Shown here piece by piece: positions 6,250 to 9,651 of a stretch of 9,651 nucleotides of DNA. The notes under the pieces were generated by a model that was given only the letters and a program-made list of their open reading frames with translations, made no database searches and had not been told where the DNA came from. The position numbers and the translations under genes were made by a program. The stretch's first letter is position 1; each line of letters opens with the position of its first letter. The DNA is from Bacteroidales bacterium. Lineage in GTDB: Bacteria; Bacteroidota; Bacteroidia; Bacteroidales; Paludibacteraceae. The DNA is taken from contig JAGHSG010000130.1 of NCBI GenBank assembly GCA_018066005.1, positions 1 through 9,651 of the forward strand. The letters run 5' to 3'.

Positions 6250-8034
6250 ATGAAGAAATTCTTCTTATTTTGTGCAGCTTTACTCTGCACAGTAGCGATT
6301 AACGCTGCGGATTTGTACATCAGAGGTGTCGGTGGAAACTGGGATGCCAAGGATGAGTACAAATTTACGGACAATGGTGATGGTACATTCACCTTGGAAA
6401 AAACATTTGACCTTTCTGGTTCATTCAAATTTGCAGATGCTGCTTGGGGTGACGAACTTAATTTTGGCTCTAAGACGAAAGCAACTTGTTCTGCCGAGGG
6501 AGTTACGATTGATTTAGTGGTAAAAGGAGACAATATCTCTACTGAAGGGACATTGCAGTTGACCAAAATCGTTGTTGACAAAAACAACAAGAAAGCTACT
6601 TTCTATGGTGCAGGTGCTCCCGCACCGGAGATTACTGTTTACACCATTGCCGGTCAGTCTGCTTTGATGGGTTCTGATTGGAATCCGGCAGATGCTGCAA
6701 ACGACATGACCAATATGGGTGATGGCACGTTCCAATTGGTTAAGGAAGGAGTTACATTGGCCGCAGGGGATTATGAATATAAGGCAGCAGGTAACCATGC
6801 TTGGGGTGTTTGGGAATGCCCTTCTTCTGGTAATAATATTTTAACTATTGCAGAATCCGGTGTTTATACGGTTACATTCACATTAACTCCCGCTACGCTG
6901 GAATTGAAGGCTACTGCCGTTAAGGGTGACACTCCAACTCCTCCCACGCCTCCCACGCCGGGTTCAAACACCTATTACCTTGTAGGTTGGCTTAACGGCG
7001 CTGCGTATGGTATTGAAGGTGATATTGACAATATGGGTGACTATAACCTGACCTCTGGTCCTGTTGTAGTTACGTTTGAGCAAATGTCGTATGTACAAGT
7101 TAAGAATCAGGATAAAGTGATTTATGGTACTCCTTATGTAGGCGCTACCGAATCCGGTTCTACTATTCTATCAACAACAGGAACGGATAAAATTGGTGTT
7201 CCCGGTGAAGTAGAAATCACGTTCACACTGACCGAGAATGCAGATGGTACCGTAACTTTGGCTTACGCTTGGGGTGACACCCCCACGCCATCGGAGAACG
7301 TGTATGGTATTACCGTTAATGGCACACCTGTTTTAGGTACCAAGAACGAGAGTCCGTTGGATCCTTCCTTTGAAGAGTGGCAAGTTCTTGAACAATCTCT
7401 CGTAACAGGAGACCTTGTTACCCTGTATAACCAAAATGGTGGCGCTACGTGGGTAGTGACTCTTGACGAGGCATCTGTACCCGGTATTGAACTCAATGCA
7501 ACGGGAGATGCTTATATCATCACTCAAGACGGTTGCTATAACTTCTATATCAAACTCAAATTCGAGGCTGACCAACTCTACGTTGGTTCTTGTGGTGACA
7601 CTCCGACTCCTCCCACGCCCGGTGAAGAAGGCTTCGGTATCATTCTTGGCGATGGCTCTACCGTTAAAGGTTGGAAGAGCGAACACCAAGTTGATTTCTT
7701 GGAATACATGATTGAGGCCGACTTGACCACAAGTACTACGTTCCAAATCTATGACTTCGGTAACCAAGCCAGTTGGACAGAGGCTAATGTTGACGAGACT
7801 TCTACGACAAATGTAATCATCAATGCAAGCAATGTTTACGAGGTACTGGCTGACGGTCACTATACCATCTATCTGAAGATGTATGGTCCTGAAAACAACC
7901 AAGTTTATATCGGTTACACCGAGCCCACTTCTATCCGCGAAGCAACTATCAAAGCTGCTGTGAAGAAAATGGTGGTAAATGGTATCTTGTACATCGTAAA
8001 AGATAACAAAGCTTATACCGCACACGGATTCTAA
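6250..8034 (+). CDS. Secreted non-catalytic multi-module starch-binding protein
   Basis: 594 residues with no GH13 or other recognisable catalytic motif. Order: signal peptide (1-19, no lipobox cysteine); a SusE/F-like beta-sandwich (20 to about 118, starting LYIRGVGGNWDA); an X25/pullulanase-like module (128-226, with GSDWNPADAANDMTNMGDGT and AGDYEYKA); a Pro-Thr linker (227-239); a YYLVGWLNG-type module (240-342); two copies of the 95-residue module shared with the first amylase (351-446 and 461-555), separated by further TPTPP linkers; and a sorting-type tail (about 557-594). Copy 351-446 is close to residues 22-117 of the first amylase, roughly half identical by eye. The likely role is binding starch or maltooligosaccharides outside the cell, analogous to SusE/SusF but not lipid-anchored. 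Three stop codons stand in a row at its end (8032-8040). Carbohydrate binding is inferred, not shown. Confidence 0.85.
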   Translation: MKKFFLFCAALLCTVAINAADLYIRGVGGNWDAKDEYKFTDNGDGTFTLEKTFDLSGSFKFADAAWGDELNFGSKTKATCSAEGVTIDLVVKGDNISTEGTLQLTKIVVDKNNKKATFYGAGAPAPEITVYTIAGQSALMGSDWNPADAANDMTNMGDGTFQLVKEGVTLAAGDYEYKAAGNHAWGVWECPSSGNNILTIAESGVYTVTFTLTPATLELKATAVKGDTPTPPTPPTPGSNTYYLVGWLNGAAYGIEGDIDNMGDYNLTSGPVVVTFEQMSYVQVKNQDKVIYGTPYVGATESGSTILSTTGTDKIGVPGEVEITFTLTENADGTVTLAYAWGDTPTPSENVYGITVNGTPVLGTKNESPLDPSFEEWQVLEQSLVTGDLVTLYNQNGGATWVVTLDEASVPGIELNATGDAYIITQDGCYNFYIKLKFEADQLYVGSCGDTPTPPTPGEEGFGIILGDGSTVKGWKSEHQVDFLEYMIEADLTTSTTFQIYDFGNQASWTEANVDETSTTNVIINASNVYEVLADGHYTIYLKMYGPENNQVYIGYTEPTSIREATIKAAVKKMVVNGILYIVKDNKAYTAHGF

Positions 8035-8045
8035 TAATAGGTTAA

Positions 8046-8070
8046 GGTATGGGAGCCCGCCTCCCATACC
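8046..8070 (+). terminator. Perfect 10-bp hairpin between the third and fourth starch genes
   Basis: GGTATGGGAG (8046-8055) pairs perfectly with CTCCCATACC (8061-8070) around the loop CCCGC. It begins 6 nt after the stacked stops. No T-tract follows on either strand, so intrinsic termination would be weak. Since no TAnnTTTG promoter is visible before the ATG at 8126, it more likely acts as a partial attenuator, or as an mRNA processing or 3'-protection element tuning expression between the two genes. Confidence 0.4.
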
Positions 8071-8097
8071 GCCTACTAAATAAACAAATCAATTAAT

Positions 8098-8122
8098 AAT
8101 AATTATTAACTAAAAAATCAAA
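8098..8122 (+). promoter_or_regulatory. Conserved A/T-rich leader motif (copy 3)
   Basis: Third copy of the leader motif, ending 3 nt before the ATG at 8126 and 23/25 identical to 6221-6245. It supports the choice of 8126 as the start of the fourth starch gene. No Shine-Dalgarno sequence is present. Confidence 0.55.
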
Positions 8123-8125
8123 GAA

Positions 8126-9651
8126 ATGAAAAAGTTATTTTCGTTACTGATGGTTTTGCTGATGACTGCGTTTGCTTTTGCAACGGATTACATTGCAGGA
8201 TCATTTAATGGCTGGAGTACATCTGCTAATGCACTTCCGTCTACAATTCGACTTGCCGAGGGGACGTATGAATTTAAAATTGTCCTCGGTGGTTCATCTT
8301 GGGTTGGCAATAATGGAACGATGACTCGTTCTAATTGCAGTGGATGGACTTTTGATGGAAATCAGGGTAATTGCAAAATCACCGCAGATATGACAGGTGA
8401 TTATGTCTTTACTTGGGCAAACAACAAATTAACGGTTACTTATCCGACTACTCCTGCTGCTTTGACGTACTATGTAACCGGTACGGAGAATCTTGTTGGG
8501 AAAGACAAGGCATGGAATATTAAGGCAGTAGAAATGAATGAAGGAACTCATACATTTACTGCATTGGGTGCAGGAGAGTATGAAATGAAAGTTACGGATG
8601 GAACTAATTGGTACGGCTATGAGAAATTAGATGCCGAGAAATCATCCAAAGGACTTTCTAATAAAAGTGGAAATATCGGTTTCGAGATTGAAACTTCGTC
8701 CGATGTAACCGTTTCTTTCGATGGCAAAGCCATTGTTGTAACAGGTACGTTCAAACAACCCGAACCTGCCAAGGAGATGGTCATTTACTATGTCAATACC
8801 ACTAATTGGGAAAAGGTGAATGCATATTTGTGGACTCCGGAGGAAGCGGCTTGGCCGGGTAAGGCAATGACCAAAGAAAAAGAACAAATCAATGGTTATG
8901 ACGTATATAGCCACACTACTACGGATGTTTATGACGGACAAAATATTATCTTCAGTAATAATGGTTCTAATAAAACTACTGATTTGACAATTGATGCAGA
9001 AAAACCGTATTACTACAATGGTGAATGGTATAAGAAAGAAGATATCCCTGCACCTGCCAAGACGTTTGACTTGACGATTGTTCAAGACTCTCTTTGGTCG
9101 GAAGCTGGTGCTAAAGTGGCTGCCTGGATTTGGGGTAAAGACCTCGCAGGTCAATGGACTGCTTGGGCAACGAACAACAATGATACACTCTCTCTCAAAG
9201 TTAATGAGAACGCCGATAGTATCATCTTCAAGCGTTTTGCCCCCGAAGTAGAAGTACCTTATTGGGAGGGTTCTGCCGAATATCAGTGGAATCAGATCGA
9301 CGCCGGTGAAATTGCCGAATGCCACATGTTTATCATCACCGATTGGGATGAAGGTGCATGGTGCGAGCGTCCTGTAAAGTGCGAACCCGGTTATGCTATC
9401 ATGGTAAACGGTGCGCGTCACATGTTGACCTTGAATGCCGAGCAGCAGGATTACACGGAGTATTGGATAGACAGTCTTGAGTTGAAAGTTAATGATGAGA
9501 TTGTTCTGTTTGACACCTGTTCTAAAGTGACCTTCAAGGTAGCCGTTAAGGGTTATGAAGGTTTGAAACCGGTAGGTGAGTCAGATACGTTGAAGGTAAC
9601 CGAAGAGGCATACTACCAATTCTATCTGAAACTGATTTACGGTGGCGATGA
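8126..9651 (+). CDS. Secreted multi-module starch-binding protein, partial at the right edge
   Basis: The frame is open from the ATG at 8126 to the window edge (508 codons, C-terminus missing). Start support: a classical signal peptide (about 1-19, MKKLFSLLMVLL...FAFA) and the conserved leader directly upstream. Modules: an N-terminal SusE-like/CBM48-like beta-sandwich (20 to about 107, with AGSFNGWS, GTYEFKI and GNNGTMTR); a second beta-rich module (112 to about 210, YYVTGTENLVG); a CBM26 (219 to about 303, with NTTNWEKVNAYLW, WPG at 243-245 and KTTDLTID); a further W-rich module (312 to about 412, with AAWIWG and EYQWNQID); and a fifth copy of the shared 95-residue module (422 to the edge, PGYAIMVNG...FYLKL). 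No catalytic motif is visible so far. Because the first amylase has these modules before its barrel, the missing part could hold a GH13 domain, or the protein could be a second non-catalytic binder. Confidence 0.88.
   Translation, partial: MKKLFSLLMVLLMTAFAFATDYIAGSFNGWSTSANALPSTIRLAEGTYEFKIVLGGSSWVGNNGTMTRSNCSGWTFDGNQGNCKITADMTGDYVFTWANNKLTVTYPTTPAALTYYVTGTENLVGKDKAWNIKAVEMNEGTHTFTALGAGEYEMKVTDGTNWYGYEKLDAEKSSKGLSNKSGNIGFEIETSSDVTVSFDGKAIVVTGTFKQPEPAKEMVIYYVNTTNWEKVNAYLWTPEEAAWPGKAMTKEKEQINGYDVYSHTTTDVYDGQNIIFSNNGSNKTTDLTIDAEKPYYYNGEWYKKEDIPAPAKTFDLTIVQDSLWSEAGAKVAAWIWGKDLAGQWTAWATNNNDTLSLKVNENADSIIFKRFAPEVEVPYWEGSAEYQWNQIDAGEIAECHMFIITDWDEGAWCERPVKCEPGYAIMVNGARHMLTLNAEQQDYTEYWIDSLELKVNDEIVLFDTCSKVTFKVAVKGYEGLKPVGESDTLKVTEEAYYQFYLKLIYGGD

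Noticed and set aside
6928..7626. TPTPP-coding repeats as a CRISPR or mobile-element signature
   Set aside because: They are in-frame Pro-Thr interdomain linkers within one coding sequence, irregular in spacing.
7333..8067. Long minus-strand open frame of 244 codons
   Set aside because: Antisense shadow of the third starch gene, starting inside the intergenic hairpin. The plus frame is clearly coding.
8642..9421. Long minus-strand open frame of 259 codons
   Set aside because: It is antisense to the fourth starch gene, whose plus frame has a signal peptide and CBM26. The antisense product has no recognisable domain and no promoter.
1..9651. A classical Sus locus with SusC/SusD
   Set aside because: No TonB-dependent receptor or SusD-like lipoprotein is encoded in the window, and none of the signal peptides has a lipobox cysteine.

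Overview
The window comes from a member of the Bacteroidota, most likely a gut- or rumen-type Bacteroidales. Four things point there: TTTG / TAnnTTTG promoters with 20-nt spacers, A/T-rich leaders without Shine-Dalgarno sequences, secreted multi-domain starch proteins with CBM26 modules, and C-terminal tails resembling type IX secretion sorting signals. The species cannot be named from the sequence.

Layout. At the left edge is a tRNA-Phe(GAA) on the minus strand (3-75). It is separated by a 268-nt spacer from trmO (344-979, plus), a tRNA-modifying methyltransferase. Two promoters lie back to back in the spacer. After a 154-nt promoter-bearing gap comes a run of four plus-strand genes for secreted starch proteins that fills the rest of the window. 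The first (1134-4445) is an 1103-residue GH13 alpha-amylase with two N-terminal modules of an unrecognised type and two C-terminal CHB_HEX_C-like/CBM26 pairs. The second (4454-6178) starts 8 nt later and is a smaller GH13 alpha-amylase with one N-terminal CBM26. The third (6250-8034) is a five-module protein with no visible catalytic domain. The fourth (8126-9651, cut by the window edge) is another array of binding modules including a CBM26. It has no catalytic domain so far but may continue into one.

How the genes fit together. All four starch proteins have Sec signal peptides without a lipobox. The three complete ones end in a similar tail of about 30 residues. A module of about 95 residues (YGIxVNG at its start, FYIKLK...LYVG at its end) occurs five times across the first, third and fourth proteins. 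The simplest reading is a co-expressed extracellular starch apparatus: two endo-acting amylases plus non-catalytic binding proteins, exported to the surface or medium by a T9SS-like route rather than anchored as Sus lipoproteins. No SusC/SusD transporter, regulator or transporter gene is visible here.

The most interesting observations are the five-copy module, the shared tail, the shuffled amylase pair with divergent active-site motifs, and repeated non-coding architecture: a conserved A/T leader ahead of three of the genes and alternating purine-pyrimidine tracts in two leaders.
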